A model generated the notes under the pieces. That model was not told where the DNA came from and ran no database searches. It saw only the letters and a program-made list of their open reading frames with translations. Position numbers and translations under genes: made by a program. A DNA stretch of 31,514 bases from DAOUGC01 sp034429695 (GTDB lineage Bacteria; Chloroflexota; Anaerolineae; Anaerolineales; Anaerolineaceae): contig DAOUGC010000057.1 of the NCBI GenBank assembly GCA_034429695.1, positions 1-31,514 on the forward strand, read 5' to 3'. Numbering within the stretch: position 1 is the first letter of the stretch; every line of letters begins with the position of its first letter. Below are positions 1 to 7,931 of the stretch, piece after piece.

Positions 1-19
1 GTAGCAACTGTGTTAAAAG

Positions 20-994
20 TCAAGCAGGAAGCGGTTGTTTTTGGGTGGTGAAATTCGGGTTCCAGGTGGTCTGGTGAGCCACCATCGAATTGAGAATCGT
101 TAACAATTTCCGCATACAGGCTGTCATTGCAACCTTGAATTCTTTTCCGGAAGCCACCAAACGCTCAAAAAAGGTGCGGATCACAGGATTGAACCGTCTG
201 GCTGCCAGGGTAGCCATGTACAGGGCGTGGCGCACGGTGCCTCGACCACCCCACACCCTGCGTTTGCCATGCATGGCGCCACTATCGCAGTTGTAGGGCG
301 CCACCCCCACCAGCGCGGCGATCTTTTTGCGATCCAACTTTCCCAGTTCGGGCAGCTCGGCCAGCAGCGTCGTGCACAGTACTGGCCCCACACCCGGCAC
401 CGAACGCAGCCGGTCTTTCTGCTCTTGCCAATCAGGATCGTTATCCAGGTACTGGTCGAGGTTGCGGTTGAGATCATCCAGCTCCTCCTCCAGCCAATCA
501 ATGTGCTCTTGCACCCTGGGACGCACGCTGCGGTGACTGATGCCCAGACGATTTTTCTCCGCTACCAGCATGTCAATCACCTGACGGCGGCGGCTGGTCC
601 AAGCTTTCAACTGGGTGGTGCGTTCATCCGGCATGGCACGCACTTCGGGCTGGATCGCTTCGGCAAAATGCGCCAACACTCCCGCGTCAATTTTGTCTGA
701 CTTGGCCAGCTTTCCGATCGATTTGGCAAAATGACGCGCCTGGCGCGGGTTGATCCGCACTGTCTTCAGCCCGACTAGGTTCAAGGCCACATATACCTCG
801 CGTTCGTACCCTCCCGTGGCTTCCAGCACGATCAGTTTCACCCGATACTGGTGCAGACACGCAATCAGCTTCTGGATCCCCTCTTCATCGTTCCTCACCA
901 TAAAACTCTCTTCGATTGGCCGGATGTACACATCCAACCCTGCCTTGCTCACATCAATGCCAACGTAATTCGCACCCTGTATTTCGTGGCTCAT
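20..994 (-). CDS. IS110-family transposase (DEDD recombinase)
   Basis: This 324-residue protein is a complete IS110-family recombinase, which moves its insertion sequence using a RuvC-like DEDD domain plus a serine nucleophile, guided by an element-encoded bridge RNA (known of the family). The N-terminal DEDD domain is visible: D14 in GIDVSK, E58 in LEATGGYE, and D100 and D103 in KSDKID. The C-terminal Transposase_20 domain begins near residue 196 with a helix-hairpin-helix-like LRSVPGVGP. It continues with APYNCDSG, where S238 fits the conserved catalytic serine, and then GKRRVWGGRG. The ATG at 994 is preceded by a GAGGA ribosome-binding site. The stop lies 20 bases from the window edge, so the downstream end of the element cannot be seen. 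No frameshift is apparent, so the enzyme is probably functional. Confidence 0.96.
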   Translation of the reverse strand: MSHEIQGANYVGIDVSKAGLDVYIRPIEESFMVRNDEEGIQKLIACLHQYRVKLIVLEATGGYEREVYVALNLVGLKTVRINPRQARHFAKSIGKLAKSDKIDAGVLAHFAEAIQPEVRAMPDERTTQLKAWTSRRRQVIDMLVAEKNRLGISHRSVRPRVQEHIDWLEEELDDLNRNLDQYLDNDPDWQEQKDRLRSVPGVGPVLCTTLLAELPELGKLDRKKIAALVGVAPYNCDSGAMHGKRRVWGGRGTVRHALYMATLAARRFNPVIRTFFERLVASGKEFKVAMTACMRKLLTILNSMVAHQTTWNPNFTTQKQPLPA

Positions 995-1190
995 GCTGTC
1001 CTCGCAAAGATGATCTGGTCCCTACCTTGCCTGATGCGGGCTCTTCTGGCCCTGGCAACTGTTCGGGCTATTGTTTGAAAGACATGGCGACCCTTGCTAC
1101 GAAACGGCTTTCTTTAACCTTAGGGTGGACGGTCTGCCATGCCCTGTTCCAATACCTACATCTTACAACTATTGTTAATATACAAGGGTG
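995..1190 (-). ncRNA. Candidate IS110 bridge RNA / left-end leader
   Basis: About 195 non-coding bases precede the transposase start. In the IS110 subgroup, the bridge (seek) RNA that specifies target and donor is transcribed from this position, and the length fits. A small hairpin is visible (GGGC at 1038-1041 pairing with GCCC at 1049-1052), and purine-rich GGTAGGGACC-type sequence lies close to the start codon. I cannot fold the RNA or identify the guide loops by eye. The outer boundary is set only by the start of an unrelated repeat at 1194. In the IS1111 subgroup the RNA would instead lie downstream, outside the window. Confidence 0.4.
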
Positions 1191-1193
1191 AGT

Positions 1194-1232
1194 CGCCAGC
1201 GAAGCTGGCGCGGCGTTTTCCAGCCCACCGTT
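1194..1232. repeat. REP-like palindromic repeat, copy 1
   Basis: The core CGCCAGC-GAA-GCTGGCG is a perfect 7-bp stem with a 3-base loop, followed by CGG. The same 20 bases recur at 1255-1274, and weaker similarity (G, C/T, GT, TTCCA, CCC, CCG) continues to about 1232. It sits just outside the presumed left end of the IS110 element. No T-run follows on either strand, so it is not a standard terminator. Confidence 0.7.
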
Positions 1233-1254
1233 ATTTACCGCTGAGAAAGCATCA

Positions 1255-1294
1255 CGCCAGCGAAGCTGGCGCGGTGTCCTTCCATCCCGCCGGA
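1255..1294. repeat. REP-like palindromic repeat, copy 2
   Basis: This is a second copy of the hairpin core at 1255-1271 plus CGG, 61 bases after copy 1. The flanking similarity differs by one inserted base. It lies immediately after the stop codon of the minus-strand membrane protein, in the 3' untranslated region, which is the usual place for REP elements. Confidence 0.7.
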
Positions 1295-1297
1295 TCT

Positions 1298-3373
1298 TTA
1301 AAACCCAGGGTTTGTTTGCTCTACCCGTCTTTCCTGCGGCTTCCCCAACCAGACCGCCACCCATATCGCCCAACCAGCCAGCGAGAGCGCCAAACCGGCC
1401 CATACATCCCACGGACGGTAACGGAAGGCAACACGGGTTGCACCAGGGGGCAGATCAACTGCCAGCAACGTGCCCTCCTTCAAGGGGACTGCTTTGCCAT
1501 CCACACTGGCAAACCATCCGGTCCAGTTATTTTCCTGCACCACCAGCCAGCCGCCTTCCGTGGGTGGACATAGCACATCAATCCTCCCACCCACGGCGTG
1601 TGCCTGACAGGCAACCCTGCCGGTGGACGTTTCCATCACGGCGTATTCGTTTGCCGGGTATTCGTACAGCACCAGCCCGGCATCATTCCACTGCAGTTCG
1701 CGGCGCGGCAACGGGTTGCCGTGCTCCTTCCACCACCATGCGCGGTGACCATAAGACAGCTTGTAGCCCTGATCGATCATCACAACCGTCATCTGAAAAT
1801 CACCGATCGGCGGCTGGATCCACTGGCTGCCGGCGCTGCGTAGATCTTCTGCCACGTGCCGGGCGGGGATCAGCGCGTAAAACTGGTGGGCGAAGCGGTA
1901 GGTCTGCGACAGCGAGATAACCGCCAGCGGCAGGGCAACCAGCAGGAGCGGGTTGTAGGTGTAACCGTGCAGACCCGCAGAGGCCAGCCAACGCCTGCCC
2001 AGTCCGAACAGCACCTGCATGCCTTTGCCCGCCAGGGCAAGCAGTGGCGGTACAGCCAGGGCTGCGCCCATGCTGAAAAATCGCAGGCCATCCACCCAGT
2101 GGGTGAACTGCTGCACGAAACGCATAAACTCCACACTGGTGACAACAAAAGGCAGGATCGCCATCAGCAGCAACCCGACGGTCAGGCGCAGGTCTTTACG
2201 TGGCGTTGCCCATGTTCCCAGAAACGACAGCAACACCGGAACCCAGCCGATAAAATTAATGTAGCTGGACGGGGTGGCTTCATGGGTGAGTGTCTCCTGC
2301 TGGAAAAAGCGCATATCGTTGATCACCAGGTTCAAGGGGGAGTACAACCCGCTCTGCAGGTTCTTAAGCGTTTCCTCCGTTGGTTTTTCCATCCAGGGAT
2401 AAAAATGCAGCAGCGGCAGGATGAACACTGCGCTCAACAGCAGCGACAACCCCAATGCGAAGAACAGGTCCTTCCACTTCTGACGATCCCTGCCGGACAA
2501 AAACAGCATGGCGGGCAACCATGCTCCGGCAACGGCGATTTGAATATAACCCTGCCCGCTCAACCAGGTGAGCGCAAATGCGAGCGCCAGCCATGGAAGC
2601 GCCTTGCGGTTGCCCTTCCACAGCAACTCCACCGCCGGAGCCAGGATCAGGCTGGCGGTGGCTATGGATAACAGCATGGTGGACAGGCCAAACTCCATCT
2701 TTCCCGAAAGGTGACCACCTGCCACGGCAATCAGCGCCGTCCACAGGCGCGGGAAAAATGGCAGGTCGATGGCTTTGCCAAGCTGGCGTTGTGCGATACC
2801 GGCAATGCACAACCCGCCCACCAGATAAACCTTTGACCCATTGATAACGCCAAGCAGCAGCGTTGAGAGTATAACCAGCGGGTGCAGCATGGAGCCGTGC
2901 AGATCCACAAAGGCCGGCGCGCCGCCGTTGATTGTGCCGTTCCACAGGATGCATGTGCCGCAGTCCAGCAGGTTGGTCCAGATCTGGTGGGCGCTGACCG
3001 CCACCTCGTAGTCTCCGCCGGAGGGGACGAAAACCGGATTGAAATTGAGGTATCCCCGTCCAAGGTACATTGCCCAGGCGATGATGATCACGAACTCAAA
3101 TGTGGATAACCACGAAAATCGCGGCAGTGCCGGTGAGCGCAAGGTGGGCAGGGGCAAGATGAGGTTGCGGGTGAACACTGGATTCGATTTGATCCTCAAA
3201 TATAACGGATGCAACCAGGTGAGGAAAGGGGATTCGTGTCCAAAGACGCGCACGCTGTTGGCGCGCGGGGGTTCAGAGTTCCGTTTTCGGCGCGTGGCAA
3301 GCCAGCGCTGGATCAAAAAATCCAGCGCAATTGTTGCCAAAATCGCCACGAAAACCCAGATCGCCTGCTTCAT
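1298..3373 (-). CDS. YfhO-like multi-pass membrane protein
   Basis: This is a 691-residue integral membrane protein with a hydrophobic N-terminal helix (MKQAIWVFVAILATIALDF), roughly ten further transmembrane stretches, and a C-terminal soluble part before a last helix. The C-terminal segment, with GGWLVVQENNWTGW, an xVDGK turn and LPPGATRVAFRYRP, resembles the periplasmic beta domain of YfhO-type proteins. These are GT-C-fold proteins thought to glycosylate cell-wall polymers or lipids from lipid-linked sugars (family knowledge). I chose the ATG at 3373 because it opens directly into a signal-anchor helix. A GTG at 3469 would add 32 residues of poor quality that overlap the divergent promoter. 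The substrate cannot be predicted. The gene is divergent from the PfkB gene and not obviously part of its operon. Confidence 0.8.
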   Translation of the reverse strand: MKQAIWVFVAILATIALDFLIQRWLATRRKRNSEPPRANSVRVFGHESPFLTWLHPLYLRIKSNPVFTRNLILPLPTLRSPALPRFSWLSTFEFVIIIAWAMYLGRGYLNFNPVFVPSGGDYEVAVSAHQIWTNLLDCGTCILWNGTINGGAPAFVDLHGSMLHPLVILSTLLLGVINGSKVYLVGGLCIAGIAQRQLGKAIDLPFFPRLWTALIAVAGGHLSGKMEFGLSTMLLSIATASLILAPAVELLWKGNRKALPWLALAFALTWLSGQGYIQIAVAGAWLPAMLFLSGRDRQKWKDLFFALGLSLLLSAVFILPLLHFYPWMEKPTEETLKNLQSGLYSPLNLVINDMRFFQQETLTHEATPSSYINFIGWVPVLLSFLGTWATPRKDLRLTVGLLLMAILPFVVTSVEFMRFVQQFTHWVDGLRFFSMGAALAVPPLLALAGKGMQVLFGLGRRWLASAGLHGYTYNPLLLVALPLAVISLSQTYRFAHQFYALIPARHVAEDLRSAGSQWIQPPIGDFQMTVVMIDQGYKLSYGHRAWWWKEHGNPLPRRELQWNDAGLVLYEYPANEYAVMETSTGRVACQAHAVGGRIDVLCPPTEGGWLVVQENNWTGWFASVDGKAVPLKEGTLLAVDLPPGATRVAFRYRPWDVWAGLALSLAGWAIWVAVWLGKPQERRVEQTNPGF

Positions 3374-3433
3374 GAACAGCCTGCCTGTAATTGATTGTAG
3401 TGGATATTTTAGATAATGCGACCCTCCAACCGG

Positions 3434-3464
3434 TATAATACCTGCAAATCCCATTCCAAAAGGG
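3434..3464 (+). promoter_or_regulatory. Candidate -10 box and RBS for the kinase operon
   Basis: A perfect TATAAT lies at 3434-3439, 32 bases before the ATG at 3472, and an AAAGGG ribosome-binding site lies at 3459-3464. No convincing -35 hexamer is visible at the usual spacing. This is the best candidate start for the long plus-strand operon. Confidence 0.45.
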
Positions 3465-3471
3465 CGCACGC

Positions 3472-4488
3472 ATGTTCATTCTTCTGGGCGACCTCAACAT
3501 TGATACGCTGATCTCCATTCCGCATTACCCACCGGCCGGCGGCGATGCCTTTCCGAACCGGGTGGAGGTGCGCGTGGGCGGCGGCGGGGCAAATTCGGCT
3601 GCGGCGCTTGCCCGCCTGGGGCAACCTGTGGCGCTGCTGGCGGTTGCCGGAAACGACGCATGGGCCGGCATGGCGCTGGAACCGCTGCGCGCTGCCGGAG
3701 TGCGCACCAATTTCATCCAGCAGCGCGAAGACCTGACCACCGGCCTGGTGTTTATTCCGGTCACGCCCGACGGTGACCGCACCATGTTTTCTTATCGCGG
3801 GGCTAATGCAGCGCTCAGCCCTGAGCAGATTAAACGTGAAATGCTGACGCAGGCTGGCTGGTTGCATGTTTCAGGTTATGCACTGATGGACGACCCGCAG
3901 CGCATGGCGGTGATGCACGCTGTGCGGCTGGCAAGGGAAATGGATCTGCCAGCCAGTCTGGATCTGTGCCTGCCAGCGTTGCAAAAAAGGCCCGCGGATG
4001 TTTTCGATCTGCTGCCGCTGTTGAATACGCTGGTGCTCGGCGTGGATGAAGCCGTGCAGATGACGGGTGAAAATGATATGCAAACCGCGGCACTGGCCTT
4101 GCTGAAACGCGGTCCGCGCATGGTCGCGGTCAAGCTTGGCTCACAGGGTTGTGTGCTTGCTGAACAGGTGGATGAGAAGGTGCAGACGGGTATCTACCCC
4201 ATCCTGCCAGTACAGGTGGTGGATACCACCGGCGCTGGCGACGCTTTTTGTGCTGGTTTAATTGCCGCACGCCGCGCAGGGTTGGGTATGCACGCCTGCG
4301 CCGCGCTGGCTTCTGCCCTGGGCGGGTTGACCGCATCCGTTTACGGCGGCGGTTTGAACCTGCCGCCCCGCGCTGAGGTGCTGACCTGGTTAAGGGACAG
4401 GATTCAGCAGGTGGACGCAGCTTTTTCGGGCGGGTTGGGATTGGCTGTGGTGTGGCTGTCGGATGCCGGGGGACAGGAAGGCTCATGA
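3472..4488 (+). CDS. PfkB/ribokinase-family sugar kinase
   Basis: This 338-residue carbohydrate or nucleoside kinase transfers phosphate from ATP to a hydroxyl group of a sugar-like substrate in the cytoplasm. The N-terminal substrate-binding signature is clear (GDLNIDTLI, then the VGGGGANSAAALARLG stretch). The C-terminal PfkB signature DTTGAGDAFCAG starts at residue 251, with D257 as the expected catalytic base, so the enzyme should be active. Length is normal for the family, with about 20 extra C-terminal residues. It heads a closely packed operon, and its TGA overlaps the next ATG (ATGA). The family includes ribokinase, fructokinase, adenosine kinase and others. Sequence alone does not say which substrate is used. 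Confidence 0.92.
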   Translation: MFILLGDLNIDTLISIPHYPPAGGDAFPNRVEVRVGGGGANSAAALARLGQPVALLAVAGNDAWAGMALEPLRAAGVRTNFIQQREDLTTGLVFIPVTPDGDRTMFSYRGANAALSPEQIKREMLTQAGWLHVSGYALMDDPQRMAVMHAVRLAREMDLPASLDLCLPALQKRPADVFDLLPLLNTLVLGVDEAVQMTGENDMQTAALALLKRGPRMVAVKLGSQGCVLAEQVDEKVQTGIYPILPVQVVDTTGAGDAFCAGLIAARRAGLGMHACAALASALGGLTASVYGGGLNLPPRAEVLTWLRDRIQQVDAAFSGGLGLAVVWLSDAGGQEGS

Positions 4489-4871
4489 TGTTACCGGCCG
4501 GACACTGGCAGGTTTTACAGAAAATCCTTGCCTGTTTGCAGGCTCTGCCGCAACCCTGGGCGTTGACCGGCTCGGCTGGCATGGCGCTGCAGGGTATGCC
4601 GTTGGATGTACATGACATTGACATTCAGACCGGCAAAACCGGGGCATATGAAATTGAGCGGCGGCTGCTAAGCCTGCCCGGCGCAAACGCGCTTCGCCCG
4701 GTGGAATTCACCAGCAGGCAGCATATGCGCTCCCACCTGGGCTGTCTGGAGCTGGATGGCATCGAAGTGGAAATCATGGGGGATATTCAAAAGCGCGCTG
4801 ATGACGGCTGTTGGCAGCCGCCAGTTCAGGTGGAAGATCACCGGTGCACGCTGGATTTGGATGGCTGGTAA
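4485..4871 (+). CDS. Nucleotidyltransferase-domain protein, prematurely terminated
   Basis: This 128-residue protein carries a minimal nucleotidyltransferase core. The pattern is a GS motif (WALTGSAGMALQG), a DxD-type metal site (HDIDIQ), and a third strand ending VEIMGD. Such domains transfer a nucleotide to a small molecule or protein, but the acceptor is unknown here. The ATG at 4485 overlaps the kinase stop and follows AGGAAGG. An in-frame TAA at 4869-4871 cuts the protein right after DLDGW. The same frame then continues for 33 more codons that look like the normal family C-terminus. The gene is therefore probably a recent nonsense mutant, or there is a sequencing error at one base. Translation from the second ATG at 4488 is equally possible. 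Confidence 0.7.
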   Translation: MMLPAGHWQVLQKILACLQALPQPWALTGSAGMALQGMPLDVHDIDIQTGKTGAYEIERRLLSLPGANALRPVEFTSRQHMRSHLGCLELDGIEVEIMGDIQKRADDGCWQPPVQVEDHRCTLDLDGW

Positions 4872-4973
4872 ATTCCCGTACTGGATCTGGAATACGAATA
4901 CAGAGCCTACCTGCGCATGGGCAGAACCGAAAAAGCCGCGCTCATCCGCGCCTGGCTGGATGGGCGGAGGTAG
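4872..4973 (+). pseudogene. C-terminal remnant of the nucleotidyltransferase
   Basis: Directly after the TAA at 4869-4871, and in the same frame, 33 codons read IPVLDLEYEYRAYLRMGRTE and end at LDGRR before a TAG at 4971-4973. A helix with LEYEYxAYxxxGRxEKA is what I expect at the C-terminus of this small nucleotidyltransferase group. The remnant therefore belongs to the preceding gene rather than being intergenic. It has no start codon of its own near its beginning. Confidence 0.65.
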
Positions 4974-5022
4974 TGGCAGCGTTTCCCCGCTGCTGTTTCT
5001 GATCCTTTGCCTCGCTTTCGTT

Positions 5023-5028
5023 TACAAT
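5023..5028 (+). promoter_or_regulatory. Candidate -10 box giving a leaderless transcript
   Basis: TACAAT ends 7 bases before the GTG start codon of the second kinase, so a transcript from it would begin at or next to the start codon. No purine-rich ribosome-binding site is present. No good -35 box is visible, which limits confidence. Confidence 0.25.
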
Positions 5029-5035
5029 TACGCAT

Positions 5036-5965
5036 GTGAAGCTGGTTGCATTTAATGTCATCATGGATGAACTGGTGTTCCCCGATGGGCGCGTCATCCA
5101 GGGGGTGCTGGGTGGTGGTGGCCCACAGGCTGCCTTTGGGATGCGTTTGTTTTCCGCACCGGGCAGGGTGGGCATTCTTTCCGGTGTCGGCGCGGATTTT
5201 CCCGATCAGGCACAACAGTGGCTTGATGATGCTGGTATTGACACGGGCGGGTTGCGCCGCAATGACCTGCCCACCACTGCCGCCCGCCAGGTCATCAGCG
5301 CGGACGGCAGCGTAAAGCACGAATGGCTCACCCCACCGGCTGTGTTTCAAACCCAGTTGCGCCGCGACCTTGCCAGTGTGCCCGCCGCCTTCAGGGGGGC
5401 ACAGGGGTTTCATCTGGGTGTGCACCCGCTGGAGGGCGGGCTTGAGTTTGTACGCGCGCTCAAAACACTCAACCCTGACCAACCCGCGCTGATCAGCCTG
5501 GAGACTTTCCGCCCCGCCGCACGCACCCCCACCGCCGCTGAGCTAACCGATCTGCTTGCTGCAGGCGACATTTTTTCACCCAACATGCGCGAAGCGGTGT
5601 CGCTGGTGGGCCACGGTGCGCCCGAGGAAGTGGCGCAGCGCCTGCTGGATGGCGGCGCGCAGGTGGTGGCGCTGCGCTTGGGCGCCCGGGGCAGTTTAAT
5701 CGCATGCCGCGAGTGTGATTTTCCGGTGGGAATCTGCGCCGTACCGGTGCAGGTGGTCTCGCCGCTGGGGGCTGGCAATGCCTACTGCGGCGGCTTTCTC
5801 GCCGGATGGTTGAAGTATGCACATCTGCCGGTCGCGCAACGCATGACGGCTGCCGGGGTGTGCGGAGCAGTGGCAGCCTCATTTTTGATTGAACAACCCG
5901 GGTTGCCCGCATGGCAGCCGGATTTGACCGAAGAAGCTCACCGTCGCATGGAGATGATCAGTTGA
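5036..5965 (+). CDS. PfkB-family (Mak32-like) kinase homologue with GAGN motif
   Basis: This is a 309-residue PfkB-fold protein. The N-terminus (FNVIMDELVFPDG, then GGGGPQAAFGMRL) resembles the Mak32-like branch of the family rather than ribokinase proper. The C-terminal signature reads SPLGAGNAYCGGF, so the usual catalytic aspartate of GAGD is asparagine (N248). My recollection is that Mak32-like proteins often carry GxGN, but I cannot verify this here. The protein may be a kinase with an unusual mechanism or a non-catalytic sugar-binding partner of the first kinase. The GTG start at 5036 gives the proper first beta strand (KLVAFNVIMDE). No Shine-Dalgarno sequence precedes it, but a -10-like TACAAT does. 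The gene lies 62 bases after the nucleotidyltransferase remnant. Confidence 0.85.
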   Translation: MKLVAFNVIMDELVFPDGRVIQGVLGGGGPQAAFGMRLFSAPGRVGILSGVGADFPDQAQQWLDDAGIDTGGLRRNDLPTTAARQVISADGSVKHEWLTPPAVFQTQLRRDLASVPAAFRGAQGFHLGVHPLEGGLEFVRALKTLNPDQPALISLETFRPAARTPTAAELTDLLAAGDIFSPNMREAVSLVGHGAPEEVAQRLLDGGAQVVALRLGARGSLIACRECDFPVGICAVPVQVVSPLGAGNAYCGGFLAGWLKYAHLPVAQRMTAAGVCGAVAASFLIEQPGLPAWQPDLTEEAHRRMEMIS

Positions 5966-7107
5966 ATAACCCAATGATGCACCACATTCAATCACTGCCG
6001 GATTTGTTGCGTTCCTCATTTGATGATGTGTATGCCAGTGTACAGGCAGCCCTGCCGGTTGAACTGTGCCGCTCGGTGGGGCGCGTATACATCACCGGCT
6101 GCGGTGACTCTCACCATGCCGCCCTGGGCGCTGAACTGGCATTTGAGACGCTCTCCGGCGTGCCGGTGGAGGCCCACACCCCGTTGACTTTCTCGCGCTA
6201 TACGGCTGCGCGCCTGCCGCGCACCCAACCGGCGCTGGTGATCGGTATTTCGGTATCAGGGTCGGTGGCACGCACTGCTGAAGCGCTCAGCATGGGTTTG
6301 CAGGCCGGGGCTTATTCACTGGCGCTGACTGCCAACCCGCAGGGGCGGACGGCGCAGGCAGCCGGGAAGAGCCTGCTGGTGGTTGCCCCTGAACTGCCGG
6401 GGCTGGAGGGCCAGATCATCCCGGGTGTGCGCACCTACACCATCAATCAGTATGCGCTGCTGCTGGCAGCCGTGCACATGGGGCAGGCGCGCAGTGTATT
6501 GACTGCCGATCAGGCGGGGGCTGCGCTGGCTCAATTACGCGCCCTGCCGGATGAGCTGGAGGAAACCATCCAGTCGGCTGCACCTGAAGCAGAGCGCCTG
6601 GCTGAACTGCTCAAAGCATACGATGAATATTTGTTCCTGGGGGGTGGGCCAGGGTACGCCTCAGCGTTGTTCTCGTCAGCCAAGCTGCTGGAAGCCACCG
6701 GCGACAGCACCGGCGCGCAGGACACCGAGGAATGGGCGCATTTGAACTACTTTGCCAAAGCGGTGGAGACGCCCACCTTCATCATCACCGCCGGTGAGCG
6801 CGATTACTCGCGCGCGATGGAAGTGGCAGTTGCAGCCCGTACCATTGGCCGCCAGGTGGTGGCAATTGCCCCGGCTGCCTCACACGAGCTTGCCGGGCAG
6901 GCGGTCGGTCACCTGCGCACGGCTGCCGTGCCCGAGATGTACGCGCCCATCCTCAGTTCTGCCTGTGGAGCTTTGTTTGCCGCTGCACGGGCTGAGACAA
7001 TTGGCGAGCCGTACTTCCGTGCTTTTGGCGGCGGACGCAGCCCTGAGGGCGGCGGGGGCATCAGCCGCATCCGCACCAGTGAAACCTGGGAGGATCTGCA
7101 ACCGTGA
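5962..7107 (+). CDS. Double-SIS-domain sugar isomerase/deaminase-like protein
   Basis: This 381-residue cytoplasmic protein has two SIS (sugar isomerase) domains, arranged as in the isomerase half of GlmS and in AgaS-type proteins. The first SIS domain starts near residue 40 with YITGCGDSHHAALGAELA and contains GISVSGSVART. The second starts near residue 215 with LFLGGGPGYASALFSSAKLLE and runs through QDTEEWAHLNYFA. SIS domains bind phosphosugars, so it could isomerise or deaminate the product of the neighbouring kinases. No glutaminase domain is present. The TTG at 5962 overlaps the kinase TGA and lies 7 bases after GGAG. The ATG at 5974 is a possible alternative with poorer spacing. Coupling to the flanking genes is tight. 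Confidence 0.85.
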   Translation: MNNPMMHHIQSLPDLLRSSFDDVYASVQAALPVELCRSVGRVYITGCGDSHHAALGAELAFETLSGVPVEAHTPLTFSRYTAARLPRTQPALVIGISVSGSVARTAEALSMGLQAGAYSLALTANPQGRTAQAAGKSLLVVAPELPGLEGQIIPGVRTYTINQYALLLAAVHMGQARSVLTADQAGAALAQLRALPDELEETIQSAAPEAERLAELLKAYDEYLFLGGGPGYASALFSSAKLLEATGDSTGAQDTEEWAHLNYFAKAVETPTFIITAGERDYSRAMEVAVAARTIGRQVVAIAPAASHELAGQAVGHLRTAAVPEMYAPILSSACGALFAAARAETIGEPYFRAFGGGRSPEGGGGISRIRTSETWEDLQP

Positions 7108-7931
7108 GCAACCCAAACCTGTTTGTGCCTGATCGTCCGACCATCATCGCGGCGCTGCACTTGCCGCCGCTGCCCGGTTCGCGCCATCCAGATGCCCGGC
7201 CGGTATCGGATGCGGTTGAACATGCCCTGCGCAACACCGAACGGGCGGTGAAGGCAGGCGTGCGTGCGCTGTATATTCAAGACACGGCCGATGTGCCCGT
7301 TGCCGCGGAGATTCAGCCGCACACCCTTGCGGTGCTCAGTGCGGTGGGCTACGCGCTGCGGCGGGAGTTCCCTGACCTGGCGCTGGGTCTGTGCATGATG
7401 GCGCACGGCGCGCGAGAGCCGCTGGCGGCGGCCCAGGCCTGTGGGGCGCAGTTTGTGCGCCTCAAGGTGTACGTGGGCGCAATGGTCAAGGCTGAGGGCG
7501 TGCTGCACGGTCTGGCATACGAAGCCATTCAGTACCGTGCGCAGATCGGCGCTGACCATGTGCAAATTCTGGCGGATGTGTACGACCGCACCGGTCAACC
7601 GCTGGCGCCCATGCCGTTAATTGAAGAAGCCCGCCAGGCGGCTGTATTTGGCCGGGCTGACGCCCTGGTGTTGACGGGAGCCTCTTTTGAGGAATCCACC
7701 GGTATGCTGGGCAAGGTGCGCCAGGCCGGTCTGGGGGTTCCCCTGCTGCTGGGCGGCGGCGCCACGGCAGCCAATGTGCGCGCTGTGCTGGCCGTCAACG
7801 GCGGATCTGCAGACGGGGTAATCGTTGGATCAGCTTTTAAAGCCCAGGGCGGCTGGACGCGCGCCGGGTTGCTGGAGGAATGGGACGCTGATCGCATCCT
7901 TGACTTCATGCGGGCAGTGCGGGAGGGTTGA
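7104..7931 (+). CDS. BtpA/SgcQ family TIM-barrel protein
   Basis: This 275-residue protein matches the BtpA/SgcQ family (PF03437). Visible hallmarks are IIAALHLPPLPGSR at the N-terminus, an IQDTAD strand, LKVYVGAMVKAEG, and the C-terminal GGGATAANV plus ADGVIVGSAFK phosphate-binding region of a TIM barrel. BtpA supports photosystem I accumulation in cyanobacteria, while SgcQ is encoded with sugar-PTS and sugar-phosphate genes in enterobacteria. The biochemical activity of neither is settled to my knowledge. Nothing here suggests photosynthesis, so the SgcQ-like sugar-phosphate context is more relevant. The GTG start overlaps the preceding TGA (GTGA) and follows GGAGG at 7089-7093. Confidence 0.9.
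   Translation: MSNPNLFVPDRPTIIAALHLPPLPGSRHPDARPVSDAVEHALRNTERAVKAGVRALYIQDTADVPVAAEIQPHTLAVLSAVGYALRREFPDLALGLCMMAHGAREPLAAAQACGAQFVRLKVYVGAMVKAEGVLHGLAYEAIQYRAQIGADHVQILADVYDRTGQPLAPMPLIEEARQAAVFGRADALVLTGASFEESTGMLGKVRQAGLGVPLLLGGGATAANVRAVLAVNGGSADGVIVGSAFKAQGGWTRAGLLEEWDADRILDFMRAVREG

Noticed and set aside
1856..2671. Long plus-strand open frame opposite the YfhO-like gene
   Set aside because: The translation is rich in Q, R, H and G with no recognisable domain. It is the shadow of a convincing membrane protein on the other strand.
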